A stretch of 64,000 nucleotides of DNA, taken from the NCBI GenBank assembly GCA_963730325.1, contig CAVSRC010000007.1, forward strand, positions 186,001-250,000, in the 5' to 3' direction. This document shows, piece by piece, positions 43,962-53,217 of this stretch. The translations under genes and the position numbers were made by a program. Positions within the stretch are counted from its first letter, which is position 1; every line of letters starts with the position of its first letter. Below the pieces are notes generated by a model. It saw only the letters and a program-made list of their open reading frames with translations. It did not search any database and was not told where the DNA came from. The DNA is from CAVSRC01 sp963730325. Its GTDB lineage: Bacteria > Pseudomonadota > Alphaproteobacteria > Rhizobiales > Kaistiaceae.

Positions 43962-44786
43962 TCACGTCACCGTGGCCCAGGCACCGACCAGTCGCGGCAG
44001 GAAGATGCAGTGGTCGCCTGCGACGGCCGCTTCACGCAGGCGGCCTGCGATCGTCTCCGGTTCTACGTCGGCTGTTGTTGCGATGCCATGCGCTTCGATC
44101 GCCGGCATGAGCGTGCGCAGGGCCTGCGCCGCAAAATCATAGGCGACCGCATCGGGGCCATGCTCGATGCGGCAGGTGGCGTGCAGCCGCGGGGTCAGTC
44201 CGGCTGTGCGATAGGCGCCGTACAGCAATGAGCCCATGTTCGGTTCGACACCGACCTTGCGATACGTCGCCACAATCCAGTCGACACACTGACTGAGCAG
44301 CGGCAGTTCGGGCACGGCACCCGATTGGGAGAGGTCCATTTCGATAAAGGCGATGGTCCCATTCGGCTTGCTGAAACGCTTGGCGGCCTTCACGGCAGCG
44401 ACCGCATCGCGGACATGCATGAGGATGAACCGACCGGTGACTGCGTCAAAGGTCTCTGTGGTACTGTAGCCGTAAATGTCGGCCTGTTCGAACGTTAGCC
44501 AATCGTAGCCGGCGCGTGCCGCCCGGGCGCGTGCCGAGGGTAGCGCGGCGTGGGCATTGTCGATGCCAAGCACACGGCCCGTCGGGCCGACCAACTCGGC
44601 GGCGACCATCGAGACGTCGCCGACGCCGCAGCCGACATCGAGCACGCGCATCCCAGGCGAAATACCGGCCCGGCGCAGAATTTCACGGGTTTCTGCTCCG
44701 AAGATCTGAGCTTGGTGTTCAAGTCTAGCGAGCTCGGCCTCGGAATGGCCGAGAACATAAGGTCGTGAATCCGTCATCTCGTTCAT
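43962..44786 (-). CDS. Class I SAM-dependent methyltransferase
   Basis: The 274-residue product has the SAM motif VLDVGCGVGDVSMVAAELVG near residue 49 and GRVLGIDNA (acidic Asp binding the ribose). It begins RPYVLGHSEAELARLEHQ, a pattern shared by a set of bacterial methyltransferases with unknown substrates. Its codon and base use looks less G+C-rich than the neighbours, suggesting recent acquisition. It is divergent from the hydrolase gene. Confidence 0.85.
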   Translation of the reverse strand: MNEMTDSRPYVLGHSEAELARLEHQAQIFGAETREILRRAGISPGMRVLDVGCGVGDVSMVAAELVGPTGRVLGIDNAHAALPSARARAARAGYDWLTFEQADIYGYSTTETFDAVTGRFILMHVRDAVAAVKAAKRFSKPNGTIAFIEMDLSQSGAVPELPLLSQCVDWIVATYRKVGVEPNMGSLLYGAYRTAGLTPRLHATCRIEHGPDAVAYDFAAQALRTLMPAIEAHGIATTADVEPETIAGRLREAAVAGDHCIFLPRLVGAWATVT

Positions 44787-45060
44787 GAATCTGCATCCGT
44801 CACGTGGACTGACTAAAGGCTACACTGAAAACACCCTGTGCTCCTACCGGCCTGGCTGCGCGCCTCCAAATTGATTGAGGACTTCTGATTGAGCAACCAC
44901 TGCTTGCAACGACGCGATTTGCTGATTTCAAAACGTATTCCCCGCGTATTGGCCGCTATTCTTAAGGTTTGGTAAGGCTCTTCTGGCTATTTTGGCGGCA
45001 GCATCTGAAAGTGGGCCGCGGTCTGCGTCCCCGGAGAGAGTCGAGTTAGGAGGGTAGTCC

Positions 45061-45936
45061 ATGGCGGTCGCCAACAGAACGGTCAAGACTAGTCATGGCG
45101 ACATCGCGATCAGCGAGACCGCGGGCAGACGGCTACCCCTAGTGATGATCCACGGCAACTCGAGTTGCAAGGAGGTCTTCTCGAAGCAGCTCGAAAGCGC
45201 GCTTGGCGACGAGTTCCACATCATTGCCTTGGATCTGCCAGGGCACGGCGACTCCAGCCGGCCGGTCGATCCGGTGCGGACCTATTCGATACCCGGCTAT
45301 GCCGACGCATTGGTCGAATTGCTCGAGAATCTCGGCGTTTCGAAAGCGTCGGTCTATGGCTGGTCGGTTGGCGGACACATCGGCATGGAGATGCTGGCGC
45401 GGTTCGACGGCATGGCCGGTCTGATGATCAGTGGCGCACCACCGGTCGCGCCAACGATGGAGTCGATTCAGGAAGGTTTCCAGCCTAGTCGGGCGTTGGC
45501 CCTGTCATGGCAGGAAGAATGGAGCGAGGAGGAGTTCCAAGCCTATACCGATACGATCTTCGGTCAGGTACAGGACGCCGATTTGCGGGAGGCCGGCCGA
45601 CGTGCTGACGGTGCCTCGCGTCGCTGCATGGCGGAGAGCTTGATGGCGGGTCGGGCGACGGACGAACGCCCTCTGGTGATCCACTCGGATGTACCGATCG
45701 CCGTCATCAACGGGGCAAATGATCCTATCGTTAACCTCCAGTATATAGGCGACATCCCCTACGAAAACTTGTGGGACAAGCATTGCTTCATGCTGCGCGG
45801 CGTCGGGCACCTGCCGTTCCGCGAGGCACCGGAGATGTTCAACGCGCTGCTCGGCCGCTTCATGAATGAAACCGAAGGCCGCGCAACGGTTTTGAGCGGG
45901 CGGAAGGCAGCCAACACAAAGACCCACGCCGCTTGA
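45061..45936 (+). CDS. Alpha/beta hydrolase
   Basis: The 291-residue product has PLVMIHGNSS (oxyanion region), LDLPGHGDSSRP, the nucleophile Ser102 in YGWSVGGHIG, Asp in INGANDPIV and His in GVGHLPFREAP: a full Ser-Asp-His triad. The substrate is unknown. An AGGAGGG ribosome site stands six bases before the ATG, in a 274-base lower-G+C gap with no other feature. Base use is also slightly lower in G+C than the surroundings. Confidence 0.88.
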   Translation: MAVANRTVKTSHGDIAISETAGRRLPLVMIHGNSSCKEVFSKQLESALGDEFHIIALDLPGHGDSSRPVDPVRTYSIPGYADALVELLENLGVSKASVYGWSVGGHIGMEMLARFDGMAGLMISGAPPVAPTMESIQEGFQPSRALALSWQEEWSEEEFQAYTDTIFGQVQDADLREAGRRADGASRRCMAESLMAGRATDERPLVIHSDVPIAVINGANDPIVNLQYIGDIPYENLWDKHCFMLRGVGHLPFREAPEMFNALLGRFMNETEGRATVLSGRKAANTKTHAA

Positions 45937-46093
45937 GCCCTGGTCGGAGTGGTGGTTGACGAGGCCGGTCAGTTGCGGCCGACAGCAGCGCAGCAGACTG
46001 CGCCGAAGGTTTCCGCAGACCGTTTCATCTTCTGGAAAACCTGAACGATATTTTCACGAGATGCTGGCACTGTTGGCACAGCGCACTCTAGCC

Positions 46094-48439
46094 ATGTCGT
46101 TCCTTATGCTTGGACGTGATCAAACCCCTGGCGAGCGGTCGGAAACGGCGGTTCCGCTCGACATCTATGCGTCGCTGGTCGACGCGCTCTACGAGTTGCG
46201 CCAGTCGCTGCTGATCGGCGCGCTGGCGGTTTCGCTGGCTGCGCTGCTGACTGCCTGGAAAAACTCGAACTTGGTGCTGCTCGGCTTCGCCATCGCCGTC
46301 GCCGGCGTTGCCGTGCTCCGTTTCGTCGACATGGCGGTCTATTTCCGCCGGCGCCCGGATCTGGCGACGGCCGAGGCGTTCAGGCGGTGGGAACTCCGCT
46401 ACGAGGTCGGCGCCGCCGTCCATGCCGTGCTTCTCGGCGGCTGGTCGTTCGCTACCTTCTACGTCACCGAGGATCCGTTCAGCCGGCTGTTCGCCTTCGG
46501 TGTGACGCTTGCCTACATGGTCGGAACGCCGGGCCGCAACTTCGCCAACGATCGTCTGGTGACGATGCAGATCATCGGCGAAGGGCTGCCGCTCAGCGCC
46601 GCGCTGTTCTACGCCGGCGGCTTCTACTACGCGGTCTTCGCGCTCTGCCTTCTGCCGTTCTTCGTCTCGCTGAGGCTGATCTCGAACCGGTTGCGCAAGA
46701 CGCTGCTGGACGCGGTCATCGCCAGCCGCGATTTGGCTCTGCTTGCCGGACGCTTCGACACCGCGCTCAACAACATGCCCTCCGGCCTGTGCATGTTCGA
46801 CGCAGGACCACCGCGTGGCCGTGATCAACAACCGGCTGATCGAACTGTTCGATCTCTCGTCGATGGATCACAAGGGCGAGACCGCGCGCGACCTCGTGCG
46901 CGATTGCGTTGCCGCCGGAACGATCCTGCGCTCGGAGAGCGATCGCTTCGCCAGCAACCTCGAACAGCGCCTTACCGGGCGCCGACACGTCCGAGCTTCA
47001 CGATCCAGAAGCAGGATGGACGGACCCTGAGCCTCACCTTCCAGCCGATGGAGAACGGCGGCTCGGTGGCCCTGGTCGAGGACATCACCGAGCGCCGGGA
47101 AGCCGAAGCGCGGATCCGCCACCTCGCCCGCTACGATTCGCTCACCGGTCTGCCCAATCGCATGCACCTGCGCGAGCGCATGGAAGCGACGCTGGTTGCG
47201 GCGGGAGCCAAGCCGTCGGCCGTCCTCTTCGTCGACCTCGACCAGTTCAAGCAGGTCAACGATACACTCGGCCACCCGCGCGGCGACCTGCTGCTCAGGG
47301 CCGTCGCCGACCGCCTGAAGCGGCTGATTCGCGAGAGCGACGTCGTGGCGCGCTTCGGCGGCGACGAGTTCGTGGTTGTGCAGACGCCGACCGCCGGGCC
47401 GGAAGAGGCCGCCACCCTGGCGCGCCGGATCGTGGCGGCACTGTCCGAGACCTACGAGATCGACGGACATCAGGTGGTCATCGGTGCCACCATCGGCATT
47501 GCCATGGCGCCGCGCGACGCCACCGGCGCCGACCACCTGCTCAAGAACGCCGATATGGCATTGTATTGGTCGAAGGCGGAGCAGCGCGGCACCTGGCGGT
47601 TCTTCGAGCCGGGGATGGACGTGCGCGCCCAGGAGCGGCGCAGCCTCGAACTCGACCTGCGCAACGCGCTCGCCAACAGCTCGTTCGAGATCTACTACCA
47701 GCCGATCTTCGACCTGAAGACGATGAAGGTCACTGCCTGCGAGGCGCTGCTGCGCTGGCAGCATCCGCTGCGCGGCATGATCTCGCCGGCGGAATTCATC
47801 CCGGTGGCGGAGGAGATGGGGCTGATCGTCGAGATCGGCAATTGGGTGCTGCACCAGGCGTGCAAGACCTGCGCGACGTGGCCGGGCGATGTGCGCGTCG
47901 CCGTCAATCTGTCGGCCAATCAGTTCCGGCGCGGCAACGTGACCGATACCGTGCGCGAGGTCCTTGCCGCCAGCGGCCTCGAGCCGGGGCGCCTGGAAAT
48001 CGAGATCACCGAAACCGTGCTGTTCCAGGATACCCGCGCCACCCGCCTGATCCTGCGCCAGCTGCGCGAACTCGGCGTGCGCATTTCGCTCGACGATTTC
48101 GGCACCGGCTATTCGAGCCTCAGCTATCTGCACGGCCTGCCGCTCAACAAGGTGAAGATCGACCGCCTGTTCCTCGAAGGCCTCGATGCGGGCAGCCGGG
48201 CGCTGATCCTGCTGCGCGGCGTGGCGCGGCTTTCCGCCGATCTCGGCCTGACGGTGACCATCGAAGGCGTCGAGACCGAGGAACAGCTGGCCATCGTTGC
48301 CGCCGAAGAGAGCATCAACGAGGTGCAGGGCTTCCTGTTCAGCGTGCCGATTCCCGAGCGCCAGGTCTACGACCTGCTCCAGGCGACGAACGTCGGGCCG
48401 GTGCCGAAGTCGGTTTCGGCCAGAACCGCGCTGCCCTGA
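46094..48439 (+). CDS. GGDEF-EAL cyclic-di-GMP enzyme with a displaced PAS segment
   Basis: An N-terminal membrane domain (six helices, about 30-200) is followed by a PAS_7-like region, a GGDEF domain (FGGDEF with an RESD inhibitory site five residues before it) and an EAL domain (ACEALLRW, LDDFGTGYSSLSYL, IEGVETEEQL). Both catalytic signatures are intact. Between about 46802 and 46985 the right protein (QDHRVAVINNRLIELFDLSS...) is in another frame; two compensating indels restore the frame, leaving about 60 scrambled residues. Start chosen at MSFLML; an ATG at 46061 is possible. Confidence 0.85.
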   Translation: MSFLMLGRDQTPGERSETAVPLDIYASLVDALYELRQSLLIGALAVSLAALLTAWKNSNLVLLGFAIAVAGVAVLRFVDMAVYFRRRPDLATAEAFRRWELRYEVGAAVHAVLLGGWSFATFYVTEDPFSRLFAFGVTLAYMVGTPGRNFANDRLVTMQIIGEGLPLSAALFYAGGFYYAVFALCLLPFFVSLRLISNRLRKTLLDAVIASRDLALLAGRFDTALNNMPSGLCMFDAGPPRGRDQQPADRTVRSLVDGSQGRDRARPRARLRCRRNDPALGERSLRQQPRTAPYRAPTRPSFTIQKQDGRTLSLTFQPMENGGSVALVEDITERREAEARIRHLARYDSLTGLPNRMHLRERMEATLVAAGAKPSAVLFVDLDQFKQVNDTLGHPRGDLLLRAVADRLKRLIRESDVVARFGGDEFVVVQTPTAGPEEAATLARRIVAALSETYEIDGHQVVIGATIGIAMAPRDATGADHLLKNADMALYWSKAEQRGTWRFFEPGMDVRAQERRSLELDLRNALANSSFEIYYQPIFDLKTMKVTACEALLRWQHPLRGMISPAEFIPVAEEMGLIVEIGNWVLHQACKTCATWPGDVRVAVNLSANQFRRGNVTDTVREVLAASGLEPGRLEIEITETVLFQDTRATRLILRQLRELGVRISLDDFGTGYSSLSYLHGLPLNKVKIDRLFLEGLDAGSRALILLRGVARLSADLGLTVTIEGVETEEQLAIVAAEESINEVQGFLFSVPIPERQVYDLLQATNVGPVPKSVSARTALP

Positions 48440-48456
48440 TCCATCAGGTCGGCTGA

Positions 48457-48480
48457 CGACCCCCTCATTTGAGGGGGTCG
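48457..48480 (+). terminator. Hairpin terminator after the GGDEF-EAL gene
   Basis: CGACCCCCTC and GAGGGGGTCG form a perfect 10-bp stem with loop ATTT, starting 18 bases after the stop at 48439. There is no T run, but stem strength and location fit a terminator. Confidence 0.65.
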
Positions 48481-48686
48481 CAGGCGCGCCGGGGCAAGTT
48501 CTCCCTGAGAATTCTACGGAGTATTTCGACCACTGCGGCGTGTAGCCGCGGATCGCGTTAACCTTAACGACAAGTGAATGCCCAAATTTGCGGTTTTCTT
48601 AACGTTAATCCTTTCACTTTGATTAATGCTTTACTAAATTCTCCTGGTGCGGCGGGCGCGGCGGCTCGCGCTGCACGAGGAGGCAG

Positions 48687-49451
48687 TTATGAGTGCGGTT
48701 AGCGTTAGCAGTTCCCGGCAGCAGACGTTTTCCGAGCGTCGGATTGGAATTGTTGGAGAAGGCCGATTATCACCGGGCAGAAACGGAGGAGGAACGCGAG
48801 GCCATCTTTCGGTTTCGCTACGACGGCCTATCTGGGCGAAGGGGCGATCCGCCCGAATTTCGAAGAGCGTTTCACCGACCCCTATGATGAAATCGGCGAC
48901 ACCTGGGCTTTTCGGCGTCTATCTCGAAAACCGCTGGTAGCTCGATGCGCATCAGCGTCGCCACCCAGGAGTTCCCGGACATGCCGGCGATGTGCGCCTT
49001 CCCAAGGAAGTCGGTCCGGAGCTGGCGGCCGGAAAGATCGTCATCGATCCGACGCGCTTGCCGTCGACAGGGAAGCGGTGCGCGCGCATCCGCATCTGGT
49101 CTATATGACGGCTCGGCTGGCCTGGATGGCCGGCGAGTATTTCCAGGCGAATACCATCCTGGCGGCGCGTGCGCCGCGAGCACCAGGCGTTCTACCGGCG
49201 CGTATTCGAGCACCAGGTCGTGTCCGAGCCGCGCCCCTATCTGATGCTGACAAGCCGCTCGGCCTGATGACGCTGGACTATTTCGCCGAGCCGCGAGCGG
49301 GTCAACAGCCGCTATCCGTTCTTCCGCTCGATCGATGTTCGAGCGGCGGATGATGTTCGAGCGCCTGCAGCAGCCGGCGGAAGCGCTGCGCGAGCGGCCG
49401 CCACTGCGCCTGATCGAGCCGACGGGCAAGGCGGTCGCGCACGCCGGCTGA
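48687..49451 (+). pseudogene. FeeM-like N-acyl amino acid synthase, about ten frameshifts
   Basis: Pieces in all three frames join into one FeeM-like (acyltransferase, AHL-synthase fold) protein: ELLEKADYHRAETEEEREA, AYLGEGAIRPNFEERFTDPY, SSMRISVATQEFPD, KEVGPELAAGKIVIDPTR, VYMTARLAWMAGEYFQANTI, REHQAFYRRVFEHQVVSEPR, KPLGLMTLDYF, ERVNSRYPFFRS, FERRMMFERLQQP, ending TGA at 49449-49451. Breaks lie near 48740, 48824, 48909, 48935, 49001, 49059, 49166, 49250, 49290 and 49331. An AGGAGG site precedes the ATG. No in-frame nonsense change is needed, so decay is recent or the indels are sequencing errors. Relatives make long-chain N-acyl amino acids. Confidence 0.75.
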
Positions 49452-49511
49452 GGCCAGGAGCGCCGGCCTGCACGGGCCGGTCGCGCCGCGACCCCGTCGA
49501 TAGCCTTTGAA

Positions 49512-49547
49512 AAGGCGCCGCCCGGCCATTGCCACGGGCGGCGCCTT
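49512..49547 (+). terminator. Hairpin terminator after the FeeM-like gene
   Basis: AAGGCGCCGCCCG (49512-49524) pairs perfectly with CGGGCGGCGCCTT (49535-49547) around a 10-base loop; followed by a short TGTCGTCT. It lies between the pseudogene and the aldo-keto reductase gene. Confidence 0.7.
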
Positions 49548-49661
49548 GTCGTCTACTGGACGCGTTTCCGAACGACCCTTCTCACCTGCCGTTTCGCCTT
49601 CGGGCGTGTGGGCGATCGACGCCTGCCGCATAAGGCTGCCAGCAAAATCGGGAATTGCGTC

Positions 49662-50642
49662 ATGGACTACACGAAACTCGGCTCGACCGGCGTTACCGTC
49701 TCGCGTCTCTGCCTCGGCATGATGACCTATGGCGCCAAGACAGGCCGCGAATGGGCGCTGGAGGAAGAGGAAGCGCGGCCGTTCATCAGACGCGCGTTCG
49801 ACCTCGGCTTCACCTTCTTCGATACCGCCGACGTCTATTCCAACGGCGTCAGCGAGACGATCACCGGCAAGGCGCTGAAGGATTTCGGGCCGGCGCGCGA
49901 CAGCTATGTGCTGGCCACCAAGGTCTACGGCGCCATGGGCGACAGCCCCAACCAGGCGGGCCTGTCGCGCAAGCACATCATGGCCGCCATCGACGCCTCG
50001 CTCATGCGCCTGGGCATGGACTATGTCGACCTCTACCAGATCCACCGCTTCGACCCGCTGACGCCGATGGAGGAGACGCTGGAGGCGCTCACCGACGTGG
50101 TCAAGGCCGGCAAGGCGCTCTATATCGGCGCCTCGTCCATGTATGCGTGGCAGTTCGCCCAGATGCTGGCGCTCGCCGACCGTCTCGGCTTCAGCCGTTT
50201 CGTCACCATGCAGAACCACTACAACCTGCTCTACCGCGAGGAGGAGCGCGAGATGATCCCGCTCTGCCGCAAGGAGGGCATCGGCCTTATTCCGTGGAGC
50301 CCGCTCGGGCGCGGCCTGCTGACCCGCTCCAACGCCGACATGGACGCGACGCTGCGCTCCAAGACCGACCCCTTCGGCAAGGAGCTCTACGATCGTGGTG
50401 AGGCCGATCGCGCCATCATCGATGCGGTGGGCGAGGTGGCCAAAAAGCGCGGCGTGCCCAACGCACAGATCGCGCTCGCCTGGATGCTGTCGCGGCCGGG
50501 CGTGACGGCGCCGATCGTCGGGGCCAGCAAGATGAGCCATCTCGACGACGCGGTGGCGGCGTTCGACATCACGCTCGAGGAAGACGAGCTGGAGACGCTG
50601 GAAGCGCCCTATCGACCGCGGCCGATCCGCGGACACGTCTGA
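49662..50642 (+). CDS. Aldo/keto reductase
   Basis: The 326-residue product has the catalytic tetrad of the family: Asp and Tyr in FFDTADVYSNG, Lys in LATKVYG and His in YQIHRFDP, with cofactor contacts in IPWSPLGRGLL and GASKMSHLDDAV. It resembles the YajO/Yvg-type NADPH-dependent reductases (COG0667). The physiological aldehyde or ketone is unknown. The ATG at 49662 lies nine bases after GGGA. Confidence 0.92.
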   Translation: MDYTKLGSTGVTVSRLCLGMMTYGAKTGREWALEEEEARPFIRRAFDLGFTFFDTADVYSNGVSETITGKALKDFGPARDSYVLATKVYGAMGDSPNQAGLSRKHIMAAIDASLMRLGMDYVDLYQIHRFDPLTPMEETLEALTDVVKAGKALYIGASSMYAWQFAQMLALADRLGFSRFVTMQNHYNLLYREEEREMIPLCRKEGIGLIPWSPLGRGLLTRSNADMDATLRSKTDPFGKELYDRGEADRAIIDAVGEVAKKRGVPNAQIALAWMLSRPGVTAPIVGASKMSHLDDAVAAFDITLEEDELETLEAPYRPRPIRGHV

Positions 50643-50658
50643 TCGCTCGCGGTCGGTC

Positions 50659-51600
50659 ATGGCGCGCCGCATCATCATCGACACCGATCCCGGCCAGGAC
50701 GATGCCGTTGCCATCCTGCTTGCCCTGGCCTCGCCGGAGGACTTCGAGGTTCTCGGCATCGTCGCGGTGGCCGGCAATGTGCCGCTGGCGCTGACCGAGA
50801 AGAACGCCCGGCGCATCGTCGAGCTTGCCGGCCGCACCGACGTTCCGGTCCATGCCGGCTCGGTGCGACCGATGGTGCGTCCGCTGAAGACCGCCGAGCA
50901 TGTGCATGGGCGCACCGGGCTCGACGGTTACGCCCTGCCCGAGCCGACCATGCCGCTGGCGGAGAAGCACGGTGTCGATTTCATCGTCGACACGCTGATG
51001 GCGGCGCCCGAGGGCGAGATCACGCTATGCACGCTGGGGCCGCTCACCAACGTCGCCATGGCGCTGGTGAAGCAGCCGCAGATCGCCGGGCGCATCGCCC
51101 GGATCGTCATGATGGGCGGTGCCTATTTCGAGGTCGGCAACATCACGCCGGCGGCCGAGTTCAACATCCATGTCGATCCGCATGCCGCCGACGTGGTCTT
51201 CCGCAGCGGCATTCCGATCACCGTGGCCCCGCTCGATCTGACCCACCAGATGCTGACCACCAATGAACGGCGGCAGGCCTTTGCCGCCATCGGCAACCGC
51301 ACCGGCGAGGCGGTTGCCGGCCTCCTGTCGTTCTCCGAGCGCTTCGACTTGACGAAATACGGCGGCAGCGGAGCGCCCCTGCACGACCCCTGCACCGTCG
51401 CCTGGCTTCTCAGGCCGGAGCTGTTCGCGGGCCGCGAGATCAATGTCAGCATCGAGACGACGAGCGAACTGACCATGGGCATGACGGTGGCGGACTGGTG
51501 GCGGGTGACCGACCGGCCGGCCAATGCGCTGTTCCTGCGCTCCGGCGATGCCGACGGCTACTACGCCTTGCTGACGGAGCGGCTCGCCCGGCTGCCGTGA
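50659..51600 (+). CDS. Nucleoside hydrolase (IunH/RihA-like)
   Basis: The 313-residue product starts with the signature RIIIDTDPGQDDAVAILLAL, where the aspartates bind the catalytic calcium, and has LCTLGPLTNVAMAL, MMGGAYFEVGNITPAAEFNIHVDPHAADVVF and a C-terminal DPCTVAWLL. It cleaves ribonucleosides to base and ribose. It follows the aldo-keto reductase by 16 bases and precedes an EamA transporter by 28, so the three may be co-transcribed. Confidence 0.93.
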   Translation: MARRIIIDTDPGQDDAVAILLALASPEDFEVLGIVAVAGNVPLALTEKNARRIVELAGRTDVPVHAGSVRPMVRPLKTAEHVHGRTGLDGYALPEPTMPLAEKHGVDFIVDTLMAAPEGEITLCTLGPLTNVAMALVKQPQIAGRIARIVMMGGAYFEVGNITPAAEFNIHVDPHAADVVFRSGIPITVAPLDLTHQMLTTNERRQAFAAIGNRTGEAVAGLLSFSERFDLTKYGGSGAPLHDPCTVAWLLRPELFAGREINVSIETTSELTMGMTVADWWRVTDRPANALFLRSGDADGYYALLTERLARLP

Positions 51601-51628
51601 AGGCCGGCCTTTTGGATTCCATCCTGCC

Positions 51629-52516
51629 ATGATCAGGGGCGTTCTCTTCGGCTTCCTCACCTATGCGTTGTTCTCGTGCGCCGACGCCAGCGTCAAGGCG
51701 ATGGGGGGCACGCTGCCCGTGTTCGAGATCGCCTTCTTCATCACGCTGGCCTCGCTTTCGACCTTCGGCTTTGCTCGCTCGAAGTCGGAGCGCTGGCGCG
51801 AGGTCTTCCGTCTCAATCGCCCCCGCCTTGTTCTTCTGCGCGCCATCTGCGGGACCGGCGGCGGCATCTTCGGCGTCTACGCCTTCACGACCATCCCCTT
51901 CGCCGAGGCTTATTCCGTCCTCTTCCTGATGCCGCTGTTCGCCACCATGCTGTCGATCCCGGTGCTTGGCGAGAAGGTCGGCTGGCGGCGGTGGCTGGCG
52001 GTGGCGACCGGCTTCGTCGGCGTATTGCTGGTGGTGCGGCCGGGCTTTCATCAGCTTCACCTCGGCCATCTTTCGGCGATGGCCTCGGCCGCCTGTGCCT
52101 CGGTGGCGATCATCACGCTGCGCCGCATCGGGCCCACGGAAAAGCGCATCAGCCTGCTGGCCGTCCTCTATGCGGTGGCGCTCCTGATCAACGGCGTCCT
52201 GATGATCCACCTGTTCCGCGTGCCGACAAGGCTGGACGTGGCGCTGATCCTGCTGGCGGGCGTTGCCGGCGGCTTCGGACAGATTTCGATGCTGGCGGCG
52301 ACCCGGCTGGCGCCGGCCAACCGCATCACGCCGACCCAGTACAGCCAGATCATCTGGGCGGTCATCCTCGGTGCCCTCGTCTTCGGCGAGTATCCCGACG
52401 GCATCGCCGTCGTCGGCATGGTGCTGGTGGTCGCCTCGGGGCTGTTCACCTTCCTGCGCGAGGAGCAGCTGCGCGGCTGGTCGCGGCGCACCATGGTGAT
52501 GCGCAACCGGCCGTGA
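51629..52516 (+). CDS. EamA/DMT superfamily transporter
   Basis: The 295-residue product has ten hydrophobic helices in two EamA repeats, with ICGTGGGIFGVYAFTTIPFAEAYSVLFLMPLF in the first and NRITPTQYSQIIWAVILGALVFGEYPD in the second, the signature of drug/metabolite exporters. Substrate unknown; placement behind a nucleoside hydrolase makes nucleobase or nucleoside export possible, by inference only. Confidence 0.9.
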   Translation: MIRGVLFGFLTYALFSCADASVKAMGGTLPVFEIAFFITLASLSTFGFARSKSERWREVFRLNRPRLVLLRAICGTGGGIFGVYAFTTIPFAEAYSVLFLMPLFATMLSIPVLGEKVGWRRWLAVATGFVGVLLVVRPGFHQLHLGHLSAMASAACASVAIITLRRIGPTEKRISLLAVLYAVALLINGVLMIHLFRVPTRLDVALILLAGVAGGFGQISMLAATRLAPANRITPTQYSQIIWAVILGALVFGEYPDGIAVVGMVLVVASGLFTFLREEQLRGWSRRTMVMRNRP

Positions 52517-52597
52517 GGTGCGGGTTTTGCTTGACCGGCTTGCCGACAGCGCCAGTTATGGGACCTTCGAAAGCCGAGACAGGGAAGGGGCGAAGAC

Positions 52598-53206
52598 ATG
52601 GCCACGCGGGGGTTCTTCGGGCGTCGCCCGAGCGAGGACGAGGCGAAGCGCCTGCCGCCCGGGCAGTATCTGGAGAAGGGCTTTCCGGTGCTCTCCGCCG
52701 GTCCGACGCCGCTCGTCAAGCCGGCGGAGTGGACCTTCACCGTGAAGGTCGGGCCGCGGCCGGTGAAGAGCTGGAGCTTCGAGGAATTCCAGACCCTGCC
52801 GATGACCGACCTCAAGCGCGACATCCATTGCGTCACCAAATGGAGCAAGTTCGACACCGAGTGGCGCGGCGTGCTCTTCGACGACATCCTGGCCGCCGCC
52901 GGCCTCGAAACGCCGCCAACCGGCTACGTGCTTGCCCATTCCCATGACGGCTACTCGACCAACGTTCCGGTCGCCGACCTCATCGGCGGCAAGGCGATGG
53001 TGGCGCTCAGCTATGCCGGCCAACCCATCACCTCGGATCACGGCGGTCCGGCCCGGCTGCTGGTGCCGCATCTCTATTTCTGGAAATCCGCCAAATGGCT
53101 GAGCGCGCTGCAATTCACCGAAAGGGACGAGCCGGGCTTCTGGGAGCTGCGCGGCTACCATATATACGGTGATCCGTGGCGCGAGCAGCGCTTCACCGGC
53201 GACTGA
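52598..53206 (+). CDS. Sulfite-oxidase-like molybdopterin oxidoreductase
   Basis: The 202-residue product matches the oxidoreductase molybdopterin-binding domain: WSFEEFQTLP, the Mo-ligating cysteine in RDIHCVTKWSKFDTEWRGV, GYSTNVPVADL and HGGPARLLVPHLYFWKSAKW. It has no signal peptide or heme domain, unlike MsrP/YedY, and fits cytosolic short forms. It is followed 11 bases later by a flavin reductase, probably its electron partner. Confidence 0.9.
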   Translation: MATRGFFGRRPSEDEAKRLPPGQYLEKGFPVLSAGPTPLVKPAEWTFTVKVGPRPVKSWSFEEFQTLPMTDLKRDIHCVTKWSKFDTEWRGVLFDDILAAAGLETPPTGYVLAHSHDGYSTNVPVADLIGGKAMVALSYAGQPITSDHGGPARLLVPHLYFWKSAKWLSALQFTERDEPGFWELRGYHIYGDPWREQRFTGD

Positions 53207-53217
53207 CAGGCGGGTTG

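Noticed and set aside
41803..44142. Rightward open frame of 779 codons antisense to the beta-mannosidase gene
   Set aside because: It mirrors a real gene in a G+C-rich genome; its translation is low-complexity His/Arg/Val-rich sequence with no domain.
48558..48626. TTAA motifs before the FeeM-like gene as a CtrA box
   Set aside because: There are five TTAA tetramers, but their spacings (2, 2, 14) do not give the seven-base spacing.
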